From NCBI RefSeq assembly GCF_024721155.1, contig NZ_JAHVAP010000006.1, forward strand, positions 372,001 through 436,000: a stretch of 64,000 nt of DNA, read 5' to 3'. The DNA is from Mucilaginibacter phenanthrenivorans (GTDB taxonomy: Bacteria > Bacteroidota > Bacteroidia > Sphingobacteriales > Sphingobacteriaceae). The notes beneath the pieces are model-generated. The model was not told the origin of the DNA. It worked only from the letters and a program-made list of their open reading frames with translations, and did no database searches. Positions 45,002 to 54,265 of the stretch are shown here, one piece after another. The translations under genes and the position numbers were made by a program. Position 1 is the first letter of the stretch; every line of letters starts with the position of its first letter.

Positions 45002-46045
45002 ATGATTGAAACAAAAGCTTATGCTGCCCAAAACGAACACACACCATTAGCCCCATGGACTTTTGAGCGTCGTGACGTGGGCCCGCACGATGTGCAATTT
45101 GATATTTTATTTTGTGGCGTTTGCCACTCCGATCTGCACCAGATAAAAAACGACTGGTTCCCGGGAATTTTCCCTATGGTGCCGGGCCACGAAATTGTTG
45201 GCCGCGTAGTTAAAGTGGGCGATCACGTTAAGAAATTTAAAGTAGGCGATATTGCCGGAACAGGCTGCCTGGTTGATTCATGCCGCGTATGCGAAAACTG
45301 CAAACAGGATCTTGAGCAATATTGTTTAAATGGCAGCTCGCAAACTTATAACGGTTTAGAGCAGGACCACAAAACACCAACCTATGGCGGTTACTCAAAT
45401 ACCATTGTAGTAAACGAAGATTTTGTACTTCACATTTCTGATAAACTGGATCTTGCTGCAACCGCACCGTTGTTATGTGCCGGTATTACCACCTACTCGC
45501 CATTAAGGCACTGGAAAGTTGGCAAGGGACATAAATTGGCCGTACTCGGCCTTGGCGGCCTTGGCCACATGGCGGTTAAATTTGGCGTTGCTTTTGGCGC
45601 TGAAGTAACTGTACTAAGTACTTCACCTAAAAAAGAGGAAGACGCGAAAAAATTAGGCGCCCACCACTTTGTGGTAACTACTGACCCTGAACAGGTAAAA
45701 GCAGCAACAGGAACATTCGATTTTATTTTGGATACCGTTTCTGCCGAACATGACTTTAATATGTACCTGTCTTTACTACGTACAAACGGTACGCATATCT
45801 GCGTTGGCGTTCCGCCTAAACCGGCAGAAATTGCTGCATTCAGCTTATTAGCCGGTCGTAAAAGTTTAGCCGGTTCAGGGATTGGCGGACTAGCCGAAAC
45901 CCAGGAAATGCTTGATTTCTGTGCAGAACACAATATTGTTTCGGATATAGAGATCATAGACATAAAAGACATCACTCCATCATACGAGCGTATGGAAAAA
46001 GGCGAGGTACGTTATCGTTTTGTGATAGATATGGCTACGTTATAA
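45002..46045 (+). CDS. NAD(P)-dependent zinc alcohol dehydrogenase (YahK/CAD type)
   Basis: 347 residues from ATG 45002 (MIETKAYAAQ); a longer frame from 44945 adds 19 residues unlike the family. FCGVCHSDLH (Cys41) and GHEIVG (His63) are catalytic-zinc ligands; GCLVDSCRVCENCKQDLEQYC holds the structural-zinc cysteines (Cys94, 97, 100, 108). GLGGLGHMAVKFG is the Rossmann nucleotide loop. The size and CHSD motif place it with the cinnamyl-alcohol-dehydrogenase-like aldehyde reductases such as YahK. It should reduce diverse aldehydes with NADPH. TATATTTG at 44938 is a -7 box upstream. Monocistronic. Confidence 0.95.
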   Translation: MIETKAYAAQNEHTPLAPWTFERRDVGPHDVQFDILFCGVCHSDLHQIKNDWFPGIFPMVPGHEIVGRVVKVGDHVKKFKVGDIAGTGCLVDSCRVCENCKQDLEQYCLNGSSQTYNGLEQDHKTPTYGGYSNTIVVNEDFVLHISDKLDLAATAPLLCAGITTYSPLRHWKVGKGHKLAVLGLGGLGHMAVKFGVAFGAEVTVLSTSPKKEEDAKKLGAHHFVVTTDPEQVKAATGTFDFILDTVSAEHDFNMYLSLLRTNGTHICVGVPPKPAEIAAFSLLAGRKSLAGSGIGGLAETQEMLDFCAEHNIVSDIEIIDIKDITPSYERMEKGEVRYRFVIDMATL

Positions 46046-46068
46046 CCGTACCGTTTCAAAAGAAATCT

Positions 46069-46100
46069 AAGGCATCTGCATTTTTGCAGATGCCTTTTTT
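46069..46100 (+). terminator. terminator of the alcohol dehydrogenase gene
   Basis: AAGGCATCTGCA and TGCAGATGCCTT form a perfect stem around TTTT, followed by T4. Confidence 0.85.
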
Positions 46101-46146
46101 GTTGAAATAAGCCACTATTGATTATCAAGTAGTTATGCGTATTTTT

Positions 46147-46212
46147 CATGTAAATTCAAAATATAAGTCATGTAATTTAAAAATGAAAGCCATGTAAATT
46201 CAAAATAAGTAT
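46147..46212 (+). repeat. three 22-bp direct repeats (iterons) before the DUF4143 gene
   Basis: CATGTAAATTCAAAATA (46147), CATGTAATTTAAAAATGA (46169) and CATGTAAATTCAAAATAAG (46191) are spaced exactly 22 bases, two helical turns. The third overlaps the promoter's -33 region and reaches to the -7 box. It is probably a regulator-binding array. Confidence 0.7.
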
Positions 46213-46220
46213 TATATTTG
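46213..46220 (+). promoter_or_regulatory. -7 box (TATATTTG) of the DUF4143 gene
   Basis: Exact TAnnTTTG match just 5 bases before the ATG at 46226, so the transcript would be leaderless or nearly so. It follows directly on the third iteron. Confidence 0.6.
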
Positions 46221-46225
46221 ATTAT

Positions 46226-47389
46226 ATGAGCGGATACATTAAAAGGCAGATTACTGAAATTATTAAGGCTCAGCAATCCAAATTTCCCGTGCTTGCAGTT
46301 ACCGGGCCTCGGCAGTCGGGTAAGACTACTTTACTGAAAGAATTATTTTCTGACTACCGTTATATTTCCCTGGAAAATCCGGACACGCGTTCCTTTGCTA
46401 CCGATGATCCGGTCGGCTTTCTAAATCAATATAATGAGAAGGTTATTTTTGACGAAGTACAGCGCGTACCATCCTTGTTTTCCTATATTCAAACACGAGT
46501 TGATGAATCGGGGCACATGGGGCAGTTCATTTTATCCGGTTCGCAAAACTTTCATTTACTAACCAGCATTACACAAACACTGGCCGGCAGGGTTGCGCTT
46601 TTTAAATTGTTGCCGCTGGATTTCAGCGAATTAAAAGCAAATGATCTTTTAGAAAATACTTATACATCGGCCGCAGTAAAAGGGTTTTACCCCGCAATTT
46701 TCGACAGGGATATTGACCCGGTTATATTTTACGCCAACTATATTCAAACATATATCGAAAAAGATGTGACGGAACTTCTGAATATTAAAGACTTGAAATT
46801 GTTTCGCACATTTTTAGGTTTATGTGCCGGAAGGGCAGGACAACTGCTAAATGTAAGTGCTATTGCTAATGAGTGTGATATATCTCAGCCCACTGCCAAA
46901 GCATGGTTGTCGATTTTAGAAAGCAGCTACATTATTTTCCTGCTTCAACCTTATCATCAAAACTTTAATAAGCGACTGGTTAAAAGTCCTAAAATATATT
47001 TTTACGACACCGGTTTGTTAAATCATCTGCTTGGAATCAGAACTGCTGAAGAATTAAACGAGAATCGGTTAAAAGGCAACATTTTTGAAAATATGATTCT
47101 GGCCGAATATCAAAAGAAAAATCATCACCGCTACCTTCATCAGGACTATTATTTTTGGCAGGATAGCAGTGGTCATGAAGTTGACCTCCTGATAAAAAAA
47201 CACAATGGATTTGATATTTTTGAAGTGAAGGCCACACAAACAATTACATCGGCCTTATTTAAAGAGCTTGACCGCTTTGCCGAAATAGCAGCGCCGGAAA
47301 AGGTAAATAAAACGCTTATTTACGGAGGAGTTGAAAACCAGGAACGAAGCAATTATAAGGTATTGGGCTGGGAGAATATTTCTGACTAA
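46226..47389 (+). CDS. AAA-type ATPase with DUF4143 nuclease-fold domain
   Basis: 387 residues. N-terminal ATPase (AAA_14): Walker A GPRQSGKT (27-34), Walker B KVIFDEVQR (72-80), sensor LSGSQNF. The C-terminal part is the DUF4143 domain, whose restriction-like core is visible as DSSGHEVDLLIKK and DIFEVKAT. This large family is of unknown function and often found in multiple copies. Start at ATG 46226 fits the family (MSGYIKRQITEII). The 22-bp iterons and a TAnnTTTG box abut the start. Single gene. Confidence 0.9.
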   Translation: MSGYIKRQITEIIKAQQSKFPVLAVTGPRQSGKTTLLKELFSDYRYISLENPDTRSFATDDPVGFLNQYNEKVIFDEVQRVPSLFSYIQTRVDESGHMGQFILSGSQNFHLLTSITQTLAGRVALFKLLPLDFSELKANDLLENTYTSAAVKGFYPAIFDRDIDPVIFYANYIQTYIEKDVTELLNIKDLKLFRTFLGLCAGRAGQLLNVSAIANECDISQPTAKAWLSILESSYIIFLLQPYHQNFNKRLVKSPKIYFYDTGLLNHLLGIRTAEELNENRLKGNIFENMILAEYQKKNHHRYLHQDYYFWQDSSGHEVDLLIKKHNGFDIFEVKATQTITSALFKELDRFAEIAAPEKVNKTLIYGGVENQERSNYKVLGWENISD

Positions 47390-47510
47390 GGTTATAAGCT
47401 TGTTAACTACTTTCTGCTGGATCTCCCAATTCACATCCTACCCTACCAGATTCACAGTGCCGAAAAATATCGTCCGAAAACCTTTGATCTTTGAATTATA
47501 ATAAACAGAT

Positions 47511-49142
47511 ATGAAAAGGTCATTGCTTCTTTTAATACTAACCATCGCGATAGTAAAACATGCATCGGCACAAATTGACTGGCCCAAATATTCGCAAAGC
47601 TTTCCAAACGGTACGTTCGACCAACCCTATAACTTCGGGATAGTCATTATGGTTAAAGAAGAAAATAATTCTTTTTGGGAGCATCAGGACAATAATGGCC
47701 TGGGGCGTAGGTTGGGAAAAGACACCTCATTTACAAATAACCGCCGACCCGAAAATTCTGTGGCCATTACCACTTTTGATACTTCAAAGGCCCATTTTGT
47801 TTTGCACGGCGTATTCAAAAGCAATGCGAATGATTATGAATACAGGGTGTTAAAAGATTATAAGGAAGTAATTGTGCCGTGGGGCAGCATCACAAAATTT
47901 ACAGACGCAACTAAAGTAAAGCCTTTTAGCATCCCACCAATAGCATACCTCGGCGGTTATCGCACAGAAGTTGGCAGCACCATCGTTGTTGATGTGCGTT
48001 TAAAAGATCTGAAAAAAATAGTAACAACTGCCGTTGTAGCATGGACGCCCATTAAACCGGTTATCAGGAATATTTACACCACAAACCACCTGAATGCTTT
48101 TTTGAAAAAGCTGCAGCACTCCTGGGCAAAGGATGAACCCTCAACTCTAACCTATGTACACAACAAGCTTATACTTAAACCAACTGATAACAACTTGATA
48201 TTTTATTTGTCGGAGGATATTTATAACCGGGATCAGCTGGAGTATGAACTTTTGAGAAACGGCGAATTATCCATACCCTGGAAGTTCAATGATTTTGACA
48301 ACAATTTCGTGTGGCTTAAAGAGCTTGCACCGGGTGATTACCAGTTAAAAATAAGATACACGGCACAAAGGCAAAACGTTACCAATTTTACGTTTGAAGT
48401 AACAACGCCATGGTACCAGTCAACGTGGTTTAAAATTGTCGCGGGCATTTTGATTTGTGCTTTTTTGGGTGCCATTATTTCAGTAATTGTAAACATTAGG
48501 CAAAAACAAAAGGCAGAACAGGAACTTGCTAAAAAGACAAAGCTCCAACTGGAACTCAAAAGTATCTATGCCCAGCTTAACCCGCATTTCATCTTCAATG
48601 CGCTCAGCTCCATCCAGGGATTGATCAACAAGCAGGATATAAAGGGGGCTAACAGCTACCTGTCGGATTTTGCAAGGCTGATGCGCGAGTCGCTAAACAA
48701 CAACAATAAGGATCAAACATCATTGGATAAAGAGGTGGTAACGCTTGATACCTATTTAAAGCTGGAGCAATTGCGATTCGGGTTTAAATATGATATAAAC
48801 ATTGATAAAGGTATTAACACCTATGAAACAGAAATCCCTGCGTTACTATTGCAGCCTTTGGTTGAGAACGCGGTTAAACATGGTGTATCTGCTTTGCAGG
48901 ATAAAGGTATTGTTACAGTTGCTTTTACACGGCAGCAAAACAACATGCTGGTTATCATATCAGACAATGGCAACGGTTTTTTAGCAAATGCAAACGACAA
49001 TGGCTTCGGCTTAAAGCTTACGTACGACAGAATAAAACTGCTGAATGAGTTTACCAAAGGTCAGCAGATAACGTTTGAAGTATCAAACAACAAACCCTCG
49101 GGAGCCCAAATAACGCTTACCTTTAATAACTGGTTTTTATGA
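47511..49142 (+). CDS. LytS-type sensor histidine kinase
   Basis: 543 residues. Signal peptide (cleavage near SAQID), a large periplasmic sensor (about 22-305) with no recognised fold, one membrane helix (about 307-328), a short coiled coil (KQKAEQELAKKTKLQLELK), then the His_kinase domain LNPHFIFNALSSIQGL (phospho-acceptor His359) and an HATPase segment (LLLQPLVENAVKHGV, SDNGNGF). It phosphorylates the LytTR regulator whose gene overlaps its stop codon by four bases (ATGA), so the two are translationally coupled. Confidence 0.9.
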   Translation: MKRSLLLLILTIAIVKHASAQIDWPKYSQSFPNGTFDQPYNFGIVIMVKEENNSFWEHQDNNGLGRRLGKDTSFTNNRRPENSVAITTFDTSKAHFVLHGVFKSNANDYEYRVLKDYKEVIVPWGSITKFTDATKVKPFSIPPIAYLGGYRTEVGSTIVVDVRLKDLKKIVTTAVVAWTPIKPVIRNIYTTNHLNAFLKKLQHSWAKDEPSTLTYVHNKLILKPTDNNLIFYLSEDIYNRDQLEYELLRNGELSIPWKFNDFDNNFVWLKELAPGDYQLKIRYTAQRQNVTNFTFEVTTPWYQSTWFKIVAGILICAFLGAIISVIVNIRQKQKAEQELAKKTKLQLELKSIYAQLNPHFIFNALSSIQGLINKQDIKGANSYLSDFARLMRESLNNNNKDQTSLDKEVVTLDTYLKLEQLRFGFKYDINIDKGINTYETEIPALLLQPLVENAVKHGVSALQDKGIVTVAFTRQQNNMLVIISDNGNGFLANANDNGFGLKLTYDRIKLLNEFTKGQQITFEVSNNKPSGAQITLTFNNWFL

Positions 49143-49894
49143 GTATCAAGGCAGTTTTAATTGACGACGAAAAGCATAACCTGGATAACCTGCAGGAATT
49201 GCTGAAGGCATATTGCCCGCAGGTAACTGTTGTGGCTACCGCCTTAAGTGCTGACGAAGGCGCGTCCATCATCCTGAAACACCAGCCCGACATTGTTTTC
49301 CTGGATATCCAAATGCCCAATAAAACCGGGTTCGATCTGTTGCGTGGACTAAGCAGTTACGATTTCGAGGTGATTTTTGTAACGGCGTTTGATAACTATG
49401 CCATCCAGGCCATGCGCTTTGCCGCTATTGATTATTTATTAAAACCGATAGATATAAATGAACTGCAATCGGCGGTGGACAGGGCAATTAAAAAATGCCG
49501 GTTGAAGGTGCAGAACCAGCAATTGGAAAACCTGATTCACTTGTTAAAAAGTCAGCAAAATAAGGAAGAACAAAGGATAGCGCTTACTACGCTCAAAGAA
49601 ACAAGATTTGTAAAAACGAGTGAGATCATTCGCTGCGAATCGTCAAATAACTATACATCTTTCTTTTTGCAGGGCGATGAAGAATTATTGGTTTGCAAAC
49701 CGATCTACGAATTCGAGGAGATCCTGAAGGATTATGGCTTTATCCGCTGTCATCAATCGCACCTGGTAAATAAAAAATTTGTTAAAAGCTGGAAAAAGGA
49801 ATATGGCGATTTTTTGCTATTGCTTAACGGATCGGAAGTACCAGTATCGCGCAATAAAAAAGACACAGTAAAAAAGGCGCTGGAGACGGGTTGA
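49139..49894 (+). CDS. LytTR-family response regulator
   Basis: 251 residues. Receiver domain (1-120) with acidic Asp9/Asp10, phospho-acceptor Asp56 (IVFLDIQMP) and TAFDNYA plus KP at the usual places. A LytTR DNA-binding domain (about 150-250) has RFVKTSEIIRCESSNNYT and YGFIRCHQSHLVNKKFV. It overlaps the LytS gene and should bind direct-repeat promoter sites in response to it. Confidence 0.95.
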   Translation: MSIKAVLIDDEKHNLDNLQELLKAYCPQVTVVATALSADEGASIILKHQPDIVFLDIQMPNKTGFDLLRGLSSYDFEVIFVTAFDNYAIQAMRFAAIDYLLKPIDINELQSAVDRAIKKCRLKVQNQQLENLIHLLKSQQNKEEQRIALTTLKETRFVKTSEIIRCESSNNYTSFFLQGDEELLVCKPIYEFEEILKDYGFIRCHQSHLVNKKFVKSWKKEYGDFLLLLNGSEVPVSRNKKDTVKKALETG

Positions 49895-49911
49895 TAATAA
49901 ATACAGGAATC

Positions 49912-49990
49912 CGTAGGGGCGTAAAGCTTACGCCCTTTACAGCGTGATAGAGGAATTTGCAAGCGAGGGCGTAAGCTTTACGCCCCTACG
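49912..49990. repeat. long perfect inverted repeat
   Basis: Two 25-base arms (49912-49936 and 49966-49990, starting CGTAGGGGCGTAAAGC) are perfectly complementary around a 29-base spacer. It follows the LytTR gene with no T tract, so a MITE or a bidirectional stem is as likely as a terminator. Confidence 0.75.
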
Positions 49991-50098
49991 CTAAATTAAC
50001 ATCATCAAATTTCAAAAACAAATTAACCGGGATAAAGGAAATTATGCCGCCGTGGCAACCTTTTGCCCTAATATTTCATCTAATAAAAAATATCACAA

Positions 50099-51346
50099 AT
50101 GAAAAAACTACTGTTAACCTGCGCTATTTGCGTATTCGCCTTGGTAACTGATGCACAATCAAATAAAGAGGCCGACGATTTCGGCGCCTACACCACAACC
50201 GTAATGAATAATATGCACGTGGATTATACCAAAAAGGAATACAAACAAGCCATAACGATAGGCGATGAATGGTTTAGCCGTTATGACAAATTATCTGCTG
50301 ATTTTAAGAAAAACAACCCCGGCTATTTACCGGTAATGTATTACAACCAGGCTTGCTACACAGCCCTCGCCGGGCAAAAAACAAGGGCTGTCGATTATAT
50401 CAAAAAAGCCGCCGCTACTGGTTTTACCGATTATGCCAATATGGCAAACGACAGCGACCTGGTCAGCCTGCATGACGATCCCGAATATAAAACTGCTTTA
50501 GCCCTGATCCGCGAAAAAGGTGATTATAACTATGTGCTTAAAAAAGCCGGCAGTTACAATCGTGCAATAACGCCTGACCTGCCGGTGTTCACTTACCAAT
50601 CTGCCGATGCACCGGAACTGGCAAATTTCAGGAAACTGTTTAACCTTGATTCTATCAGCGGAAATGGCGATGAAATTAACAAGATCAAAAACCTGCTTTA
50701 TTGGGCGCACAATGTGGTAAGGCATGACGGTAGTGCAAATAATCCGCCATCAAAAAACGCAATCGATTTAATTTCTGTTTGTAAAAAAGATGACCGTGGC
50801 GTTAATTGCCGCATGATGGCTACCATTTTAAAGGATGCTTACCAGGCCGAGGGATTTAAAGCACGAATGGTAACCTGCATGCCGAAGGATACTGCAGATT
50901 TTGATTGCCATGTAATAACCGTGGTGTGGTCAAAAACCCTAAACAAATGGGTTTGGATGGACCCTACATTTAATGCTTATGTAAGCGATGAAAAGGGCAA
51001 CCTGCTGAATATTGAGGAAGTGCGTGAGCGTCTGATAAACGACAAACCCCTTGTGTTAAATGATGATGCCAACTGGAACAATAAGGTAAAACAAACCAAA
51101 GAGGATTATCTGGGCAGGTACATGTCTAAAAACCTCTATTGGTTAAAATGTTCCGCTAAAAGTGAATGGGACCTGGAAACATACAAAGCCGGCAAAGCCA
51201 ATATGGAGTATGTTGATCTGTATCCCGGCGGATTCAGCGTTATCCATGGTTTACCTAAAAAAACCGCTTACGGACAAACAGTGTATGCGTCAAATAACCC
51301 GGATTATTTTTGGCAAAAGCCGGCGGGGGAGAATAAACCTCTATAA
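50099..51346 (+). CDS. secreted transglutaminase-like protein
   Basis: 415 residues, signal peptide (through VTDAQ). An N-terminal helical region (TPR-like: YNQACYTALAGQKTRAVDYIKKAAATG) precedes a transglutaminase core: Cys237 in DRGVNCRMMATIL, His271 in FDCHVITVVW and Asp288 in WVWMDPTFNAY, the expected catalytic triad. Such bacterial proteins are cysteine peptidases or cross-linking enzymes in the periplasm; substrate unknown. Confidence 0.85.
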   Translation: MKKLLLTCAICVFALVTDAQSNKEADDFGAYTTTVMNNMHVDYTKKEYKQAITIGDEWFSRYDKLSADFKKNNPGYLPVMYYNQACYTALAGQKTRAVDYIKKAAATGFTDYANMANDSDLVSLHDDPEYKTALALIREKGDYNYVLKKAGSYNRAITPDLPVFTYQSADAPELANFRKLFNLDSISGNGDEINKIKNLLYWAHNVVRHDGSANNPPSKNAIDLISVCKKDDRGVNCRMMATILKDAYQAEGFKARMVTCMPKDTADFDCHVITVVWSKTLNKWVWMDPTFNAYVSDEKGNLLNIEEVRERLINDKPLVLNDDANWNNKVKQTKEDYLGRYMSKNLYWLKCSAKSEWDLETYKAGKANMEYVDLYPGGFSVIHGLPKKTAYGQTVYASNNPDYFWQKPAGENKPL

Positions 51347-51350
51347 ATTT

Positions 51351-51473
51351 GTCATGGGTAGCGACAGCGCGGCAACCTCGTAGCTTTACAGAGCGAAGAG
51401 ACAAGTTTAAAACCTGTACGGCGAACATGCATAGCTACGAGGTTGCTTCGTCGTTCCTCCTCGCAATGACATG
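51351..51473. repeat. imperfect inverted-repeat element
   Basis: GCAACCTCGTAGCT (about 51372) and AGCTACGAGGTTGC (about 51433) are complementary. Outer flanks TGTCAT...GCGAC / GTCGT...CAATGACA also pair partly. The GCGAGGAGGAACGACGAAGC tail resembles a dispersed intergenic repeat. Lies between two genes. Confidence 0.65.
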
Positions 51474-51642
51474 ATTTTTAAATTGCATCTCACATGTTAG
51501 CAGGTACTATCACTCGCATGGCTTTTTGTGAATTTGGGTGAGGCAATTTGCTTGGGTTAATTAACCTAATCTCCCCTATTTCATCTAAAAAAACACATCT
51601 TTCTCGTTTTTGCGTTAATGGATAGGGAGTTTTAAATTTTAG

Positions 51643-54147
51643 ATGCATAAACCCAGGTTCATTACATCGGTAAAAGGGAAAATAATCATTGCAGCCACCC
51701 TGGCTTGCTTTGCTTTATTTTTGGCGTGGAGCACCAGCAAGGATGCTTTTACGGCAATGCTGGATGCTTTTGAAAACGTATCTGCGCCAAACGAAAAACT
51801 GCGACTGGTTAATGAGCTTTCAAACGGGTTAGCAAGGATAGACCAGGTGCAGCGGGCGCGTTTACTAAATAGCGCCGTCAGTTATTCCGGTTTTTTTGAT
51901 GAAACCAAAAAGCTCAATTCCAAAATAGATACGCTGAAATCTTTGTATCCGCCGGCATCAGTACAGGTGGTGAGGCTGAGCACGCTTAAAAAATTATTAC
52001 AGGACAGGGACCGCCTTTTTGTAAACTATCTGAGGGTAAGAGAAGGCCTGATCAATAATAAATCATTCTCGGCACAGGTAGAAAACTTAAATAATATTGT
52101 AGATGAAAGCGCCAAACAAGCCGACAGCACCGTAACAACTACGGAAAAAAAGACATCTACAACCACCGTTTATCCCGCCGATACAGCGAAAACAAAGAGC
52201 GATAATCGCGGATTTTTTAATAAACTTTTTGGCAAGAAGAAAACAAAGCGGGTTGATTCGTTAAACAAACCCTACCAGATTGTTAACGAAGAGTTTCATG
52301 TGCAGCATGACACGTTGGCGATGGCCATACAGGACAGCCTGTTGAAGGGGCTGGGCAAAACCATGAAGGACCTGGAAGCTATTCAACAGCGTAAAAGCGC
52401 TTTATTTGTAAACCGGGAAGCGGTGCTTACACGATCAAGCTCAAACATCATCCGCCAGATAATGGCCATATTGAAAAAGGTGGAAGCCGAAGTTGTTGCG
52501 CAAACCGCCCAAAACAGTTTGGCAGCTAAAAACATGGTGCATGGCAGTATCAAGCGCATTAGCCTGATCATGCTGGCTTTTGTGTGCCTCACTATTTTGT
52601 TGGTTTATTTCATTTTGAGGGATATTTCGCGGATAAACAAATACCGTAAGGAATTGGAGCTGGCTAAGGACGAGGCAGAATACCACGCACTGGCCAAGCA
52701 TCGATTCCTTTCGAACATGAGCCACGAGATCCGCACGCCCTTGCAGTCCATCATTGGCTATGCCGAAATGATAAAGCAGCAGGAACATCCGCAGAAAAAG
52801 GACATTGAGGCAATCTATCGTTCGTCGGGGCATTTAATGCAGATAGTGAACGAGGTGCTTGACTATAACCGGATCATCTCCGGGAAATTTAGCTTTGCCA
52901 GCCAGGAATTTGAGCTGCAAGAGTTACTGGATGACGCAATCGCGGTGATGACCCTACAGGCCGACAAAAAGGAGATTACCCTAAAAACTGATTACGACGA
53001 CACTGTATCTGCCTATGTAACCGGCGACCCGTTCAGGCTGAAACAGATCCTGTTTAACCTGTTGGGTAATGCCATTAAGTTTACCCAACACGGAGGAGTT
53101 ATTTTATCGGTTAAAGGAAAACAGATTGATAATAAAATAACTTACCATTTTGATGTAACTGATACAGGCCTGGGCCTAACGCCTGCTGATATTGAACGGA
53201 TCTTTAATGAGTTTGAACAAGCGGGCGACGAAAAGCAAAATCAGGCCGGCACCGGGCTGGGCTTACCTATAACCAAAGAGCTTATAGAAAGCCAGGGTGG
53301 CACCATTAAGGTAAAAAGCAAGCCAGGGAAGGGCAGCAGCTTTATATTTGATCTTGAATTTGAAAAGGCAGAACAGCCGGTTAGTAATAATGTAAATAAC
53401 AAGGCATCAACAAATCAACAAGCTGGCGGAAAAGTTTGGATAATTGATGACGATACATTTATTCTGGAACTGTGTTCACGCATCTTTGATCATAATAAAG
53501 TTGCCTATCGTTGTTTTACCTCGCCCCACGAAATGCTGAACACAGCATGGGACGACGATGTAAAATACCTGCTGCTTGACATCCGGATGCCAGATATGAG
53601 CGGGATAGAGCTTTGTCAATTGTTACGCAAACAGATTCCGGCCGATGTGAAAATCTACGCACTTACAGCGCAGGCACTACCTGGTGAGCGCGAATCTGTT
53701 TTGCAGCAGGGCTTTAACGGTTTGCTGATGAAGCCATTCAGGGAAAGCGAACTGGTAGCTTTAGTAAAAGGCGAACCGGCAGATTATAGTGATGTGCCGC
53801 AGATCAATATCAAAGCAATTGAAAAAATGACCTTTGGCGACCCGGAACAAACCGCTAAGATCCTCGCCCGTTTCGCAGCCGACAGCATCAATGATGCGCA
53901 GGAGTTGAAGACTGCTATCGAGCGCCAAAATATCGAAAAGATACTCTTGCTCACCCATCGCATTGCCGGGCGTACAGCGCAAGCCGGTGCACGTGAACTG
54001 GCAGAAAGCTTCCGGTTAATTGAAATGGAACTGAATGTGGATAGGGAACTATCGTCAAAGAAAATCAAGACCATTTTAAGCCTTGCCAAAAAGCTAAGCG
54101 ATTTGGCTATTGCAACGAGGGATTATACTTTTATTGAAACGGTATAG
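51643..54147 (+). CDS. hybrid sensor kinase (HisKA-HATPase-REC-HPt)
   Basis: 834 residues. Two membrane helices (about 14-30 and 305-325) flank a periplasmic region containing a Thr-rich and Lys-rich low-complexity stretch (about 160-205). Then HisKA with SNMSHEIRTPL (His361), HATPase with FNLLGNAIKF (Asn477), DTGLGL and GTGLGLPI, a receiver domain with LLLDIRMP (Asp646), and a C-terminal HPt-like helix LTHRIAGRTAQAGA (His772). This is a complete phosphorelay in one chain. Its output could be the NtrC-type regulator encoded tail-to-tail at 54266. Confidence 0.9.
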   Translation: MHKPRFITSVKGKIIIAATLACFALFLAWSTSKDAFTAMLDAFENVSAPNEKLRLVNELSNGLARIDQVQRARLLNSAVSYSGFFDETKKLNSKIDTLKSLYPPASVQVVRLSTLKKLLQDRDRLFVNYLRVREGLINNKSFSAQVENLNNIVDESAKQADSTVTTTEKKTSTTTVYPADTAKTKSDNRGFFNKLFGKKKTKRVDSLNKPYQIVNEEFHVQHDTLAMAIQDSLLKGLGKTMKDLEAIQQRKSALFVNREAVLTRSSSNIIRQIMAILKKVEAEVVAQTAQNSLAAKNMVHGSIKRISLIMLAFVCLTILLVYFILRDISRINKYRKELELAKDEAEYHALAKHRFLSNMSHEIRTPLQSIIGYAEMIKQQEHPQKKDIEAIYRSSGHLMQIVNEVLDYNRIISGKFSFASQEFELQELLDDAIAVMTLQADKKEITLKTDYDDTVSAYVTGDPFRLKQILFNLLGNAIKFTQHGGVILSVKGKQIDNKITYHFDVTDTGLGLTPADIERIFNEFEQAGDEKQNQAGTGLGLPITKELIESQGGTIKVKSKPGKGSSFIFDLEFEKAEQPVSNNVNNKASTNQQAGGKVWIIDDDTFILELCSRIFDHNKVAYRCFTSPHEMLNTAWDDDVKYLLLDIRMPDMSGIELCQLLRKQIPADVKIYALTAQALPGERESVLQQGFNGLLMKPFRESELVALVKGEPADYSDVPQINIKAIEKMTFGDPEQTAKILARFAADSINDAQELKTAIERQNIEKILLLTHRIAGRTAQAGARELAESFRLIEMELNVDRELSSKKIKTILSLAKKLSDLAIATRDYTFIETV

Positions 54148-54159
54148 CCTTTGTGTTGT

Positions 54160-54241
54160 TCCTCTGTTACTCTGCGAACTCCTCTGTGCACTTTGCGGTA
54201 AAAATTAAACACGGAGGTCGCAGAGAATGCACAGAGAACGC
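54160..54241. repeat. inverted repeat between convergent genes
   Basis: CTCTGCGAACTCCTCTGTGCA and TGCACAGAGAACG share complementary segments (CTCTGTGCA/TGCACAGAG; CTCTGCGA/TCGCAGAG). It sits between the hybrid kinase and the sigma-54 regulator and may stop both transcripts. Confidence 0.6.
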
Positions 54242-54265
54242 TATCGTCAAAAAAACAATACTTCC

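Noticed and set aside
46147..46212. 22-base repeats before the DUF4143 gene as a CRISPR or plasmid origin
   Set aside because: No unique spacers between repeats and no replication initiator gene adjacent; position at the promoter favours an operator array.
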